Shown: positions 1 to 12,774, numbered from the stretch's first letter. The stretch: 30,000 nucleotides of DNA from Trachelipus rathkii (GCA_015478945.1 JABUQX010078246.1:1-30000), one strand, 5' to 3'. Made by a program: numbers and translations. The notes: generated from the letters alone by a model not told the origin.

Positions 1-1728
1 TCTAGAGTACAATTAAGGGTGAGACGCGACGGCTGTTTGCCTCTCTCCATCTTATAGACAGCTCTACCCACATCATATCTCTAGTAACCTGCCACGTATT
101 TGGTTCATCCTTAAATTTCCCCGCTGGCTACTTAAATTACCTCTGGTACAGTGCAAATGGTCTTCTTTCATACATTTTTTTTCAGGCTCACTTGTTCCTC
201 TGTAGGTGTGCCAAGGTTCTGCATCCCTTGGACGTCATTACATTGTCGTACAATTCTTTTTCAGAGCTTCCTTTGGACTCACACACCACCACCAACACTG
301 GTGTACAGTCTCCCGGATACATAGGATCATAAATTGGAATTTAACATAGGTCTCAATACCTGTTATGATACAGCTAAGTTCGGAACAAAATTTCCGTTAT
401 GTAGCGGCATACAAATATTTGGCACTAAATGTCCAATTCCTTCCTTCAAAGTCTATTTGGTTCTTACCACTGAGCAGATCCATTCTTCGGGATTCCTTAA
501 TTAGCCCCCCATCTTCTCTTCATATTGAGTTAACTTCAATTACTAATATTCTTGCGAAGAATGGTCACTCTTAAATTTCGCCGCACCACTAAATACACAG
601 GCCCAGCATTTTCAGGGATGTGACGATCTACTTCAAATGCAAGAGCTACAGGAGGTGGATGATACGAGGAGTCTATGGAACTCAGTTCCACTTGCAAAGA
701 ATCGTCTCCCTTGCTAATATCGAGCCGAAAAAAAAGGCAAAACACAGTAAAATACCGGATTTTCAAAAAATAAGATTAGTTAAGTAGACATAGTTAAATT
801 ATGGATGGAGATTAAACTTATTCCCTTTCTATATAGAGATCAACATGTACAGAACGAAATGAGAAATGTATATCGAACTATACAGACGTCCCAATTAACC
901 TAAATTTTCCATCAGAAATATATAAATTATTGAATAAATTATCACTAGTTTCGTCGTATAATTGAGGTCCTTTAGTCTAGTTAGTGTTCTGCGGAATGAA
1001 AATTCTTGTATCGCGAGAAGAACCATTGCACATACAGTAACGTCATGCAGTGCTCTGTCATAGAGAGTTAAGATATAGCTGAAAATACTATTCATCAGTT
1101 TAATTAAAGCTTTATTCAGGTCTAGTTAAGTGCTATTAACATAACAGACATTATGGGTTGAGAGTCCTCAGCTTATTTTCATAGGTTATTATCTCTTTCT
1201 GCAATTAAAATTCATAGTTTCATTCTATGCGGCACTAACAATGAGTTGAAATTATTAGTTCCTCAAGCAGAGACCGCTTAGTTCTACAATTAATTGGCTC
1301 TATTATTGACACAGGCTCAGACATATGGCATTTACACTAGAGATGCTCAACCCGCATGCATATATTCTGAAATAACTATCCTGGTGTGATTTCATTAATA
1401 GGAACACACAATTAACCCGATTCACCTTATCCATACCTGTCCACAAAAACTCTAGCCTGAGGTTCGTCCTAAAGCAACCGCATATCCTGTCTTATGAAGG
1501 GTCCTCGGAGATAAATCTTACGCATCTGTAGTATGCTCCAAACTCCATGGGACCGGGAAATCTGATCGAGCAGCCCTCACCTTATGGTCGAACTATTGGG
1601 CCACCACGGGTTTCTGAAGGTGCGCTCAAATTTATTAATTACATAGTTGTATGTTGCTCTAGTCGGCGTTCTTAAAAAGGATAGGCCTTTATTTGCCTAC
1701 CGTTAATGGTAACAACAGCACTCGAGAT
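1..1728. other. Intergenic or intronic DNA, no gene seen
   Basis: Mixed-composition sequence, less AT-rich than much of the window. I read both strands for protein motifs, tRNA boxes and long repeats and recognised none. Open frames here are short, lack recognisable domains, and are what random stop spacing would give. No regulatory element can be supported. Confidence 0.6.
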
Positions 1729-1777
1729 ACCGGATCATATCCGGTGTTTATTGAAGATGAGAGAGCCTCGAGGCTCT
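1729..1777. repeat. Two adjacent perfect palindromes
   Basis: Positions 1729-1745 read accggat-cat-atccggt, a 7-bp perfect stem with a 3-base spacer. Sixteen bases later, 1762-1777 (agagcctcgaggctct) is a perfect 16-bp palindrome with no spacer. Both are GC-containing, unlike the TA palindromes elsewhere. They sit inside an open frame of 68 codons (1693-1899, plus) that I do not recognise. They could be dyad binding sites or chance; no surrounding repeat structure explains them. Confidence 0.6.
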
Positions 1778-2322
1778 GTTACTCAGAATTATTTCACTGT
1801 GAGCCGAGCACACGAATCGGTGGAAAGCGAAGGGGAGATGGAATTGTAGCCCTCAAAGCCATTAAGGAATATACGGACTTAAGATGGTTGAGAATTTGAT
1901 GTGTAATTGAGATAAAAATGCTGAAACAAAAGTAATAATACTATTAAGTGCCCGAGACACATAAGCCGGAAGCTGAGTAGCTTAAGGTGAACCCCAGATC
2001 TGGAATCTTGCTCCAAGCTGACTATTAGATCAGTTATGTGTGTTATAATAGTTTTCAAAGGACTTGTGATCCGATGTGTAGGGTACTCACATGTCTCCCG
2101 TGCACTCTGGTATATTCTTCATATTCTTTTGCACTAGTGGCGTTAGTTCCCCTCCTTCATGGGGGTCCTCCAAACTCTAAACTATAAACTTTAGGTCGTA
2201 GCTATGTATGATTTAATGAATGGAGCGAAGGAATGTGAGGTATCGGCGTAATACTTTATGAAAAGAAAATATAATTATATAGATATATAAGAAGATATTA
2301 GGTTTAGTTTCAATGTTAAAGA
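1778..2322. other. No gene seen
   Basis: Mixed sequence becoming AT-rich after about 2255. No coding motif, RNA gene or repeat family was recognised on either strand. Confidence 0.5.
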
Positions 2323-2412
2323 AAGTGAAAGATAGAGAAATATAGAAAGAAGCAGTAAATGAAGAAGAAGAGCAGGAAGAAGAAAGAAGAAAAAGAAGAT
2401 AATAGGTAAGAA
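2323..2412 (+). repeat. Purine-rich (GA/GAA) low-complexity tract
   Basis: About 90 bases are almost entirely A and G on the plus strand, with irregular agaagaag and gaaagaag runs. This is a degenerate GAA/GA microsatellite. Such strand asymmetry can form triplex DNA in principle, but nothing else here indicates a function. Confidence 0.75.
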
Positions 2413-3837
2413 GAAATCTTCCAATTTGTCGGACGGTAGATTCCGTTATTTATTGAGTTCCGAATTATAATTATGTAGAGGACACATGTATGATTTGCTG
2501 CATCGATTTGTGTGCCCAGACACTGCGAAATGTGTATTCATCTCCACCTTTTAACTTAATATTGGTTATTCCAATGTTGTGTTTTAACTATTCTATGACA
2601 AAGAAACTTGTATTATGTATGAAGTGATTTCTCTGTGATGTTCTGGAGTATACTTAAACCAATGTTTATTGCAGCACACAACAACCTACTTTCATCCCAC
2701 CGCAGCCCCAGATTTACCAGGTTCATTGCTTTTTCGACCAATTGTGATAAGAAACTAATCAGTGTTTTAGTAAGATGAGCAGTGTACTGGCAGGTGCCAG
2801 CTAATAAGGTATCAGCCCTGAAAATGATATAGATAGAACAAGCTCTTTTAGAAGGGTGGTGCGAGATAGAATACAGAAAAGAAACTGAATAGAAAAGAAG
2901 AAGTTTACGTAAGGCAGATCAACTAATTCCGAGTCATGAAGGCACGGTAAGATCTATACACCGGTGCGGTAGCCAATTTAGTAAATAGTACTTAAACATC
3001 AATCAAATATAGATGTGTTTATAGATGTCTTTATCAGGTAACTGTAGAGCATTGATCTTAAGTTATTCATGTACGTTTATCTCACTTGATGAGTTGTCTA
3101 GGGATAGCCCATGAGAATTGGGGGGTCCCAGTTGAAAAATTCTTAAGAAGAACTTACTCACACATATGACTAGTAAAGTTTCGCAATAGAGTGATTTAAT
3201 AGAATGTAAAATGGATTATGATGAGATTGATCAAGAAACTCAAGAAAATTTGGAAGGTCCCATTTTGTGGGGACCGAATTTCCTTCAATGGTTAAGCCTT
3301 TCAAGCACCCGCTCGGTATCTGAGAGCCATATTTATTTTAAAGATTATTTTGCTAATAAAAGTATGTATTTTTGATGATTTTTTTCACATCCTGTAGAAA
3401 CAAGAAATAGTCTTAATATATATAGATACAGAATCCTCAAAATAAAAAAATAGAATTATATCAAGACAGATTACAACTGATCAAGAGGAAAGATGGTGCT
3501 CGATAATTCTATAAATTAACACCAAAAGTTTCTCAGTTCTTTTGTGAAGTGCGTTCTTGTGTTAATTTAATTTATTACACGAAGCATTGATTATTTTTTA
3601 CACATTTTATGTAGTAGAAAGACTACACTGATAAAAAGCTTTATTTGATTTAAGTTCTCGATGATGTGTTGATTCCGCAAAAAAAGACTATCTGTTACAC
3701 GTTTTCTCTCACTTGACTACCCAATTCCGGAACTTAAACAGCACCTAATTCTCAATATATACCAGTTTATTATAATGGCAATTTGAAGTGATGAAAAGAC
3801 AACTTTCATATTTATGAATTTGAAATTTAGTTGAGGT
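2413..3837. other. No gene seen; one short hairpin
   Basis: AT-rich unique sequence. The only local structure noted is an inverted repeat at 3256-3275 (ggtccc ... gggacc, 8-base loop). It lacks a T run, and terminator logic does not apply to a eukaryotic locus. No protein or RNA gene could be recognised. Confidence 0.5.
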
Positions 3838-4215
3838 ATTAATTTATTATATATTATTATAATTTGATGACTAAGTTATATTATATTATTAGGCATATAT
3901 ATATATGGATTTACTAAGAAAATATTATTATACATTATAATAAATGTAAAACTTTATATATCTAAATATCTATAAAATGTGAAATATACTATTAAGGCAA
4001 TGGATTAAAACTTATGTGACTTACTTAATATATATTATAGATATATACTATATATTACTATAAATTTTATTTATATATATTTATTATTAAACATATTAAT
4101 CATTATATATTATTGTCACCATTATCATACAGTAATAGTATATATATAATATTAGATAAAATTATATCTATATAGTATAAAGTAATATATTAATAAATAT
4201 ATATAATACTACATA
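3838..4215. repeat. TA-rich degenerate microsatellite block
   Basis: Nearly pure A/T sequence with interrupted (TA)n and (TTA)n runs over about 380 bases, for example at 3895-3906 and 4057-4081. No ORF or motif. Confidence 0.75.
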
Positions 4216-6228
4216 TATAAAAAGAAATTGAATTTCAATCTCGACTATGTTAATAAGTATATCTTGAGCCCAAACCCAGCTATTCAATTTAAATTCCATT
4301 TTAATTATATCAATGAGATTTTATAACCTATACATTATATTCTCCCTACCTGAATGGTGCTTAAATGCTTGAAAGAGTGTTACAGGTCTACCAGTAGAAT
4401 AACTCTGCTATGACGCTTTCTTTAATTATAAAAAACCAAACTCTGTTGCACCATCTCATCTGACCAGATAAGCATCTGACCTAGCAACTGCATTTGATTT
4501 AAAAACAAAAAATTGTCAAGTATAAATCTAGCAGTAACAAATTGGTTCTGTTCATATTTAAAATGATTGATTATATTAGATACCCATACTTATAAATAAT
4601 GTCAATAAATTGATAGTCCCTGAAAGTATTATAAGCAAATATAAAATAGAAATTGGAATATCATTTTGTGCATTAAACCTTAAACATGACATCTCTAATG
4701 CAGGTAAGTTTCAAAAATCCTTGTTATGAATTGATTTATGCTTAAATCACTATCTCCTTTTTATGTATTAATAATTATAAAATCAAAATACTGGTATTAG
4801 CATCAGTTGCACTAAATAAAAAGAATCAACTGGCATCTCCATAATTGCAACTACCCAGTTAATGATTTGCTTAAGAAATTCACCTACATGCCAATATCAA
4901 TAATCTTATGATCAGTTGTGTTTGGAAAATCAACTTTTACCCTAAATACTTAAGCCTCATAGAATTTTTATTTTTGCCCAACTTTTTACTAGCTAAAACT
5001 TATTTGTCGAAGGTGCCAAACTGTCATCATACCATCTCAGAGTATCTTTATATTGACCGACTTCAGATACTATTTATGAATGCTCTTTGTCTTGAGTAAC
5101 AGTCAAATAAATTAAAAATATTAATAAGTACTGCGACTATAATCGAAATAAATGTCAAAGGTACGTTAAATGAGGCTAAAAAGCTACAATACCAAATACA
5201 TAATTAAAAAATCAACTCGGGTTAAAAAGAAATAGTGAACATATCATCATATATACGCTGTTGCAGTTATCCAGAAATTAGGCTAATAATTCAACTTAAA
5301 AAATCTGTAAATAAATATATTGAATCGTTTCTATCTTCATTTAATATATCCTAATATTGTAAAGCTCCAATATTCTAGCAATTGTACTTTGAGTGAATAA
5401 TTTGAAATGATGAGTTGGGATAATAAAATATATCTTGATACTATTTAGGTAGTAAATTCGAAATATTCACAATCTTCTACCCACCGATTCTAATTGCTAC
5501 TATCTCCTACTCCTTAATTTATTGGTACATTAATCCATGCTGAGAATAAAATATCTAAAAATCTTGTATTTATCTAATCATCCACTAGTATTCATTGCAA
5601 TTATGCACTGTGACGGCTAGGAGATTATGCTATCATTTTTATAATATATAAGATATCTTCACTCTTTTCATTATTACTTTAGTTGTAAGTACGAATTTAT
5701 GGTACATAAACTAATGCAGTTATGCAAGTCTCAGTCCCTGAAACCTTAAAACGAAGAACGCATTCGAGAAAGCAACTAGTTTTAACATCCTATTAGTAGA
5801 ATTGATTATAAGGTTGGGGAGAGAGCAGAAGAGATAATTGAATGAGTGGGATGCTACTTCCTTAGTGATTGACTCTGCCGTCCTCATAATACATTAATAA
5901 TTATAAAGCAGACATGTCCTGATGAATGTAATGATTTCTGACTACAGAATTCTATCTTTGTATGTACACTTGCCATGGGTGTAATTTTCCGTATCGCGAT
6001 TTAACTTTTCTAATTCGTATTGGTTTGTTAATTGGCATCAATATAATTTTTATGCTCATACTTCCCCCTGTTTAAGTTCAGTTTCTTACTTTTTTGTAAA
6101 GAAAATTAATTCACGGAATGGTTATGGATCGATTACTATCGAGGGCTCGGACCGTGGCCTTTATCAGATGAAGATGAACGACACATACCGTTGCGCTTTC
6201 TGTGGTCTGTAGATTTGGTATTTGTAGC
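4216..6228. other. AT-rich unique DNA, no gene; one strong splice-donor match
   Basis: No coding domain recognised. A perfect 5' splice-site consensus, CAG|GTAAGT, lies at 4701-4709 on the plus strand, preceded by a short open frame beginning ATG ACA TCT CTA ATG CAG. Without an adjoining convincing exon or a matching acceptor this may be chance. The remaining sequence appears non-coding. Confidence 0.4.
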
Positions 6229-6434
6229 CTAAATGTTGTCGGGTTGGTCGCATAATGATGTCAGCGATAACTTGAGGGCAGACGTTGTTATCAGGTTCCC
6301 ATTTATGTTATAACGATCGGAAGTGTATCGACGCCTCCTGCTTCGCTGTCCTTTGGCTTGTGGCTGGTGACTTTCGTTGCTTCGTAATTTGTTTACCAAA
6401 TAATTGATTTCAGCTTTCTGCACCAGCTCTTGTG
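6229..6434 (-). other. Possible exon-like open frame, unrecognised
   Basis: On the minus strand an acceptor-like sequence (atttttgcag) ends just before 6434. A frame stays open from there to a TAG at 6229-6231. The frame encodes about 67 residues with a basic patch (GQRSRRRRYTS) and a hydrophilic Gln/Ser-rich stretch before it. Base composition is more GC-rich than the flanks, the main reason to list it. No known family comes to mind, and no ATG opens the frame, so it would have to be an internal or terminal exon. It may equally be an old repeat fragment or chance. Confidence 0.2.
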
Positions 6435-9400
6435 CTGCAAAAATTTATAAGTCTAACGTCTGCACTAAAAAAGATTTAGGCAGAAAAATTGATCTCTTGT
6501 GTTAACAGTTTGACCAATAATATAACAATTTTGTATTCCGGTGGAGCAATTTGACAGAATCAGCGGAGTAGGAGTTAATTGAGAAGGTTTCTAAATAATA
6601 AATTAATCGGTATAAATATAACGTGTTAAGGCTTCTCCTTTTCCAAACCTGGCTGCCCATATGGGTTGTTGTTCACGAAAGTAAATATGGGCAATGTTTT
6701 TTCTTTTGGGCACCAGCGTTGGCCGGGTCTTTAAGTTATTGTCATTTATGGGCAGGAGTATTTTTTTTTGAAGTTCGCGTTTGAATCGTGGCGTATGCTT
6801 ACTGTGAAGAAAAATCAGAATTGATCCACTACTGCTTACTTTGTTTAATTTGCTATCTCTTTGTCAACCAATTATTTTCCTAGTGGATAGTTCAGTTTTT
6901 TATGTTTTTAGCTTGTTCCTGGTCGTTGTCTCTAATTTTTTGTTATAATTATAACATAATAAGCAATAGAATAACTATTAGAGCTATTTCTTTGAACTTT
7001 GTATCATTTTAAATGGTATCGGTGGGCTTCAGTTTTGTGACAAGTTTTTTTGTATTTGGCAAGTTCGGGTGTGTTATTTCTGTTGCTTTGATTGATTATG
7101 ACACTTTGTCCACGTTGCTTCCTGTAATTTGGTGCTATCTTTAGATTCGGGTTTACTTTTGATATGTGTATTTTGATAGGTTAATTATAGTTTCTTGTGG
7201 GTTAAGCGGGTATAATAATGGATGTTGGGGATTGAGGGTTCTTTGCGAGGTACAGATGACAGATTGCCTTTTTGTAGAGGTTTCTCAGCCAGCCTTCTTA
7301 TGTTGCCTATATATATTAATTTTGTCTTGTATATGAACTCTTTTGAAAATAAATTAAAAATAGCTATAATTTATTCATATACTGGATAACCTTTTTGCAT
7401 TTCATGCATTCTGAATTGAAATAATTGTATTGTCTTGCAGCACTCGGTGCACAAGATTCAAGAGTATATTTCGTAATTAAAGTTTTGTTTAGTAATTGTT
7501 CAATATGGCTTTAAAATTGCAGCAATATTGTTTCAAATCATTTGACTGGATTTGGAATGAATTTTTGTAAGGATGTCTGAAAACCCTATCAACACGGTAC
7601 CAATTATTTTGATCACTTTTGGGGTTTACCAAATAACCTGTAAATAAAATAGAGGCCAATCTTAGAACATTACGTCATCTTGTGAATAGTTGCTTTGATC
7701 CACTTGCATTGACCTTACTTTGTAGAAATAGGGCAAACTTTTTTTGCATAGGTGCAGGATGGATAGTATCATCACTTGGGAATGACCCTTTTGGTGATAC
7801 AATTGAGAATGTGGATAAAATTGCTAAATTAATTAACTGTGTGACCGTTCATTCCCCCGGTCTAAATTGGTAATTACAAGTAATTTAATAATGGCTTTAC
7901 ATGATTCTAGCAAGATTTCTATGGATTGTGATTTATTTAAATTCTGATACACATCCCATTATCTATACTGCCAATAACAAAGTATGGTAACAAAGGGTTG
8001 TACGAACATCCTGTGTTAAGCTATGTCGGGCCCATGATGGATTGGGATTTTGATTTTATATCTCAATTAACAGGGATTGTCCATAATGATTAAAAATTTA
8101 CATATTTTCACTGACTCCATGATTTCCTTAAGTCGCTGCCTAAAGTTAACAAGACCAGCAAGATAGAGAAAAAGGGTATTTATAATTATAAATAAATTAA
8201 ATATATATATGAAACCATGTGAAATCATATGTATTTTCATCTATATAAGGCCTAAATAACCTCCCTGCACAACATGTAACTAGTGTGGTATCTCACCCAA
8301 GGTTTACAGAAAAAATTATTTTTAAAGGCCACCGAAGAGACAGGTTTGGACACTTTCTCTTTTGAAGTTCCCTTCAATATTCATTTTAAACTTCTAACAC
8401 ACACATTATCATAACATAAACATTAAATAAGTTTTCTTCTATTGGGAAAATTGCAGGGTGACTCACTATATTAGGAAATATATATTAATAAAACTAAGTA
8501 ACAATAAATAGTTTCTCCCTTCTATGAATATGAGTTTTAATTATAAAGATAGTTGTTCATTGGTTTATAAAGGAGCCCAAAAAACAACTTTCAGAAAATA
8601 CCAATGAATTATTTAATTGTATCCTTGCTGTTAAAATCAACTAAGTTACTAATCAAATCTAAATTAGTTTTTTAGAATCTGAGCCTAATTAGAGTTAAAA
8701 TCTAATTGTTTAAAGTTAAAAGTAATATATAGAAAAAAGTCTTTATGCTGGCCAAAGGCGGTCATGTTCTCGTGCCCTCCCACAGGAAAAAAAACTCCAT
8801 ATTAAACCTAGCATCAGAGTCTAAATTGCTTGCACCTTCTAAAAAAAGTTTTATATCCCATCTGACATATGTATCTGTTAAGAAATGTATTAAAACCTGC
8901 CTTAAGGCAAAAACAATGTAGAAAAAAAAATATCAGAATGACTAGTCAGTTTGTAATCTCTGTGGCAGGTGTAAACAAATCAACATAAGCTTTGGCCAGT
9001 TCATAAAATTTAATGACATAATGTTAATGTTTGTCTGAACAAACACTGGAAGTTTGTAGGGCTGTAAATTTGTTGTTATGTTAGCATATTGATTCAGAAT
9101 CCTTTATAATGCTTTCAAGGCATGTGTATACTATGATACCCTAAAAAAGATATTAAGTATGCGCTCCCAAAAGTTTCACCTTCAATATTAATCATTTTGG
9201 AATGATTAACGTAAAGAAGTTTTGAAGGAAACAGATATGGAAAATTGACTTTTCCATACACCATTCATTTTATGAGGTTCATTCAGGATCTCTTATTATG
9301 CACGGGATATATTATACCATATTCACTCAAAATACAAAGGAAAGGTAAAAAAAATTCAACATTGTTAATTAAAGAACAGGCATTACTCAGTTAATAAATG

Positions 9401-9897
9401 ATCAAAATAGGGATCCCTCAATACCCTTTGTGCTCACTCCTGAAAAATTTATCCTCATGCACTAAAATAAAGTTTTGTAAATCTTCCTCCTCACAAGAAG
9501 GTTTAAAAGGACGAGAGGATCCAGATTGGATCCCAAATAATGAAAAGCAGGATGAAATAAAGCTACTATTAAAATGTATAAAAATTTCAGAGTGAAAAAA
9601 AAATTAAACATGCTATCATACTGGGAATTTAAACCTAATTGAGAGGAAATTTAGTACTAACAAACCAACAGATAGAGGGCAACACCTAATCAACCAGAGT
9701 TGGTGAAATTGTTGCATAACGAACAATACACACCATATGTTTTTTCCCAAAAATGTGGGAAGTACTGACACAAAGGAACACTCTGGAGAGTAGAAAGTAG
9801 TCTTTAAGTAGAAAGAGGATGGGGGGGAAATATTAAAAGAATTAATTTTTTTACAACAAAAAGGCTAAATTGAAAAAATTTTCTTTTCAATAATTTA

Positions 9898-9898
<1 letters not shown>
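6435..9898. other. AT-rich DNA without recognisable genes
   Basis: The part from about 6640 to 7260 is markedly T/G-rich on the plus strand. The rest is unique AT-rich DNA. A polypyrimidine-AG acceptor-like site (attgtcttgcag) lies at about 7429-7440, but the sequence after it has no donor and no recognisable protein. Short open frames near 7682-7873 and 9398-9595 have no domain signature and look random. Confidence 0.5.

Positions 9899-9932
<34 letters not shown>
9899..9932 (+). repeat. Uninterrupted A34 run
   Basis: Thirty-four consecutive A residues. The sequence just upstream shows no tRNA-like boxes and no LINE 3' protein motif, so I cannot assign it to a retroposed element, although an A tail of an old retrocopy is possible. 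Confidence 0.9.
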
Positions 9933-9934
<2 letters not shown>

Positions 9935-10011
9935 CATTTCAATTTGCTCCCTACAAACTTTGTAGTTATCAGCTGTGCTGAAGATAAAATAAGAAGCTAC
10001 CACTCCTTTTT

Positions 10012-10041
10012 AAAAAAAAAAAAAAAAGAAAAAAAAAAAAA
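10012..10041 (+). repeat. Second A-rich run, one G interruption
   Basis: A16-G-A13 about 80 bases after the first A run, followed by T-rich sequence from 10054. Low-complexity tract with no assigned parent element. Confidence 0.85.
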
Positions 10042-10944
10042 TCTTTAATAAATAATTCTTTCTTTTTTTTTTCATTTTTTTGACATGTTAAACATAATCA
10101 ATCACATTTCCTTGATCCTGATAATTTAAGCGCCCCCTCCCAATGTATATAAAATTACATGTATATAATTTTAAATCTAAACCTATGATATGACTTGCAA
10201 ATCATTGTGGTTCTTTTTATAATTGTTCATTTGTTTATATTCAATATATTTCAATACTTTAAATTAATATAATATATAATATTTACCCTGATAACGTCAT
10301 TATTTATCTTATTATAAATTGGCCCACGCTCCAGTTACAAAAAGAAAAAAATAAAAAATTGATTTATGATCAGCCTGACAAAATGAGTCGTCACTGCTAT
10401 TGCTTCCTAACTTACAAGGATAAAACCTATACTCCTGTACTGACAATTTACTGTCCTCACTCGAGAAGATATTATTAAAATTACAAAACTAAACTACTAT
10501 TTATATTAATATTTATGTTTGGCCAACAATATATAATTCGTTATTGTTTTTGAGAATGAATGCCAGAAGAGGCAAGAGTCAAAGCATTTGAACAGAGGCT
10601 TACTTACTGGATGGAAAAGAGTCAAAAAGGCAAGACAAACTAAGGATAGCCAATTATTGGTAATAATGCCGTTTATCTAGGTCTTTATTTTACTTTTTGT
10701 CTTGGTCACTTGTATTTATAAAGTTATTGCCTAATAGGTCAGAGTTCTGTTATTATTTATAAAATTTATAAATTTACTCATTTGATTTGTTAAATTTCTT
10801 AAATGTATACATTAATTTACTTCTACACTTTTTATCAATTTCTGTAAATTACATTTACTAAAATACAAATATTTCCAAAAATATAGATTTAGGAAGTTGT
10901 TTTTTTTAAGTACCAACTTTAAAAGGCTCCCATTTTTTTTTCAG
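10042..10944. other. AT-rich DNA, no gene seen
   Basis: No protein motif, RNA gene or repeat family was recognised on either strand. The last 20 bases form the left stem and loop of a small inverted repeat (10926-10932 with 10946-10952, gctccca/tgggagc) containing a polypyrimidine run. Confidence 0.5.
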
Positions 10945-10987
10945 CTGGGAGCTTGTTACTACTGTGAATAGTGAGCTGATCCGTGAG
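10945..10987 (+). other. Candidate micro-exon (43 bp)
   Basis: A textbook acceptor (cccatttttttttcag) ends at 10944 and a donor-like GAG|GTATAT follows 10987. The 43 bases between are open in one frame, reading WELVTTVNSELIRE after one leading base, and are much more GC-rich than both flanks. These are the marks of a short internal exon, so this stretch may lie in an intron-rich gene transcribed on the plus strand. I do not recognise the peptide and found no partner exons. The inverted repeat overlapping its start offers a non-exon explanation. Confidence 0.25.
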
Positions 10988-11204
10988 GTATATTCTCACT
11001 TTATTTATATATTTATTTACTAGAAATTAGAAAGAATAATATAAATATTCATTAATATTAATCCTGTAAATAGTTTTTCCTTTTTTTTTGTCTTAATATT
11101 ATATTTTTATGCTGCAGAGTAATTCAATTACTATTTCATGATAATTTTTGTAATAAAACCCCAGTAGATTTTTCAATTATTCCATTTCAATTTCAATCTG
11201 ATTT

Positions 11205-11324
11205 TTTAATAATAAATATATATATATAATATATATATATATATAATATAACTTATATATATATATAAATAATATAAATATATAAATATATACAATATAT
11301 TATAATAATATATATATAGATAAC
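11205..11324. repeat. (TA)n tract at outer edge of left arm
   Basis: Imperfect TA microsatellite of about 120 bases immediately outside the left-arm minisatellite. The right arm is likewise bordered by TA-rich sequence (22030-22138), so both outer ends of the large inverted repeat sit against TA-rich DNA. Confidence 0.8.
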
Positions 11325-12275
11325 AGATTTACTCACACCACACACACACACACACACACATCACACACAACCACACACCACACACCGAATACTTACACAC
11401 ACACAATTTGACACACACAGCTAATAACTTACACTCACACAGATTTACTTACCACAACAGTTTTAGTTACACCTCACAAGATTTTACTTATCACTTCACA
11501 ACATAATTTACTTACACAGCATACTCACACACATCCAGATTTATCTAACACACATACACACACGATTACTTACACTCCACACAGATTTACTTACACAACA
11601 AATTACTTACACACAGATTTACTTTACACTTACATTACACAACTGGCTACTTATACACAACCCATCGACCACTATCTAATACACTTATACCACATGCACT
11701 AATACACTTATACATACACACTATGAACAACTTATAATAACTTACACTTACATAAAACACTATGAACACTTATACATACACACTGATACACTAGAAGCAC
11801 TTCACCACAGAATTTACTTTACACACCAGAGTTACTTACACCACACAGAATTTACTTACTCAAACTACAGATCTTACTCCAAACAGATTTCACTTATCAC
11901 CAACTCAGATACTTACTCACCATAGATTTACTTACCCACACAGATTTAACTTACACTCACAAGAATTTAACTTACCACCACACAGATTACCTTACACTCA
12001 ACAGATTTAACTACACTCAACCAGATTACTTACACACACACACACACACAATTTACTTACCCTCACACACAGATTACTTACGGGCACACAATTTACTTCA
12101 CACACACACAACCAACAGATTATTTTAACACACAACAGATTAACTTAACTCACACCAATTTACTGTACACACATACACCAAGACACTATACACAACTCTA
12201 ATAATGTCACTTATTCAACACATCACTCACCCATAGCACTTACACTCACCCATAGACCTTAACACTTATACCCCA
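11325..12275 (+). repeat. CA-type minisatellite, left outer array
   Basis: Degenerate tandem array of roughly 18-bp units with consensus acacacagatttacttac. Period varies from about 16 to 22. Two sub-arrays (about 11690-11790 and 12180-12270) use a variant unit resembling cactatgacacttatacac. The minus strand of 21060-22000 carries the same units and the same variant sub-arrays, which is how the right arm is matched. No coding content is credible: the open frames over such arrays are low-complexity Thr/His/Tyr strings. Confidence 0.9.
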
Positions 12276-12382
12276 TAAACTGCGATCGGTAATTATAATG
12301 CTAGGATGTTCTACTATTGAATTAGCATTCAACCTTTGCTGCTTTCTACCCTCCATCATAGAACAGTAGTATAGTGATGCTT
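12276..12382 (+). repeat. Unique module of left arm
   Basis: A non-tandem module between minisatellite and GC block. It begins near ctgcgatcg and contains gagttagcatt-like and tttctaccc(t)ccatcatagaac words. Its inverted partner at about 20946-21055 preserves this order (gcgatcg, ggatgtt, ttagcatt, tttctacc, catcatagaac). Being non-repetitive, this pair is strong evidence that the arms are homologous and not just similar microsatellites. Confidence 0.75.
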
Positions 12383-12480
12383 CCCCAGTCATAACTGAAC
12401 ACCAGGCCCGCATGCGCCCATCCGCACAAAGTCAGCGAACACCTTGCACCCGCAGGTGCGACCCCGTCCGCCGAAACGAT
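12383..12480 (+). repeat. GC-rich block, left-arm copy
   Basis: An abrupt GC-rich island in AT-rich surroundings, holding the words ccgcacaaagtcag, cgaacacc, gcaggtgcg and ccgccg. The minus strand of 20835-20940 has the same words in the same order. Related, more diverged blocks lie at 18247-18365 and 24640-24750. It has no convincing coding frame and no RNA-gene signature that I can identify. Confidence 0.75.
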
Positions 12481-12774
12481 AAATATGAATCAATGTAACT
12501 ATCTCAATAGAATTTTCAAAATATACTTATCATTCATTTTATCAACTTAACATTTTATAAAAACATTTAGCGCTCCTAAAACTTTACCTCATTCAGACAT
12601 TTTTTATATTTTAACTTAATACTTTTTAATTTAAATTTTAAAAATTTAGTAAGATAGAAAAAAAAAACCAGAAGTGCCTGGATATAACATTTAACCTTAC
12701 TAGAGAGTCTTGTTTAATAGCGGAAAAATTTTATAAAAACATATACTTTTACAAGACCTTAAAGCAGTAAAATC
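12481..12774 (+). repeat. AT-rich linker of left arm
   Basis: Non-tandem AT-rich sequence pairing with the minus strand of about 20530-20830. Shared landmarks are aaaaacatttagcg, cctcatt.cagacat, atactttttaatt and gcctg.atata. No coding potential. Confidence 0.7.

Noticed and set aside
3256..3275. Hairpin as a terminator
   Set aside because: The locus is eukaryotic, the stem is only 6 bp, and no T run or gene precedes it.
4698..4709. Splice donor CAG|GTAAGT as proof of an exon
   Set aside because: A perfect donor, but there is no acceptor-bounded coding stretch upstream; such matches occur by chance in 30 kb.
7429..7480. Exon after the acceptor-like ttgtcttgcag
   Set aside because: No donor and no recognisable peptide; frames close soon or run into AT-rich DNA.
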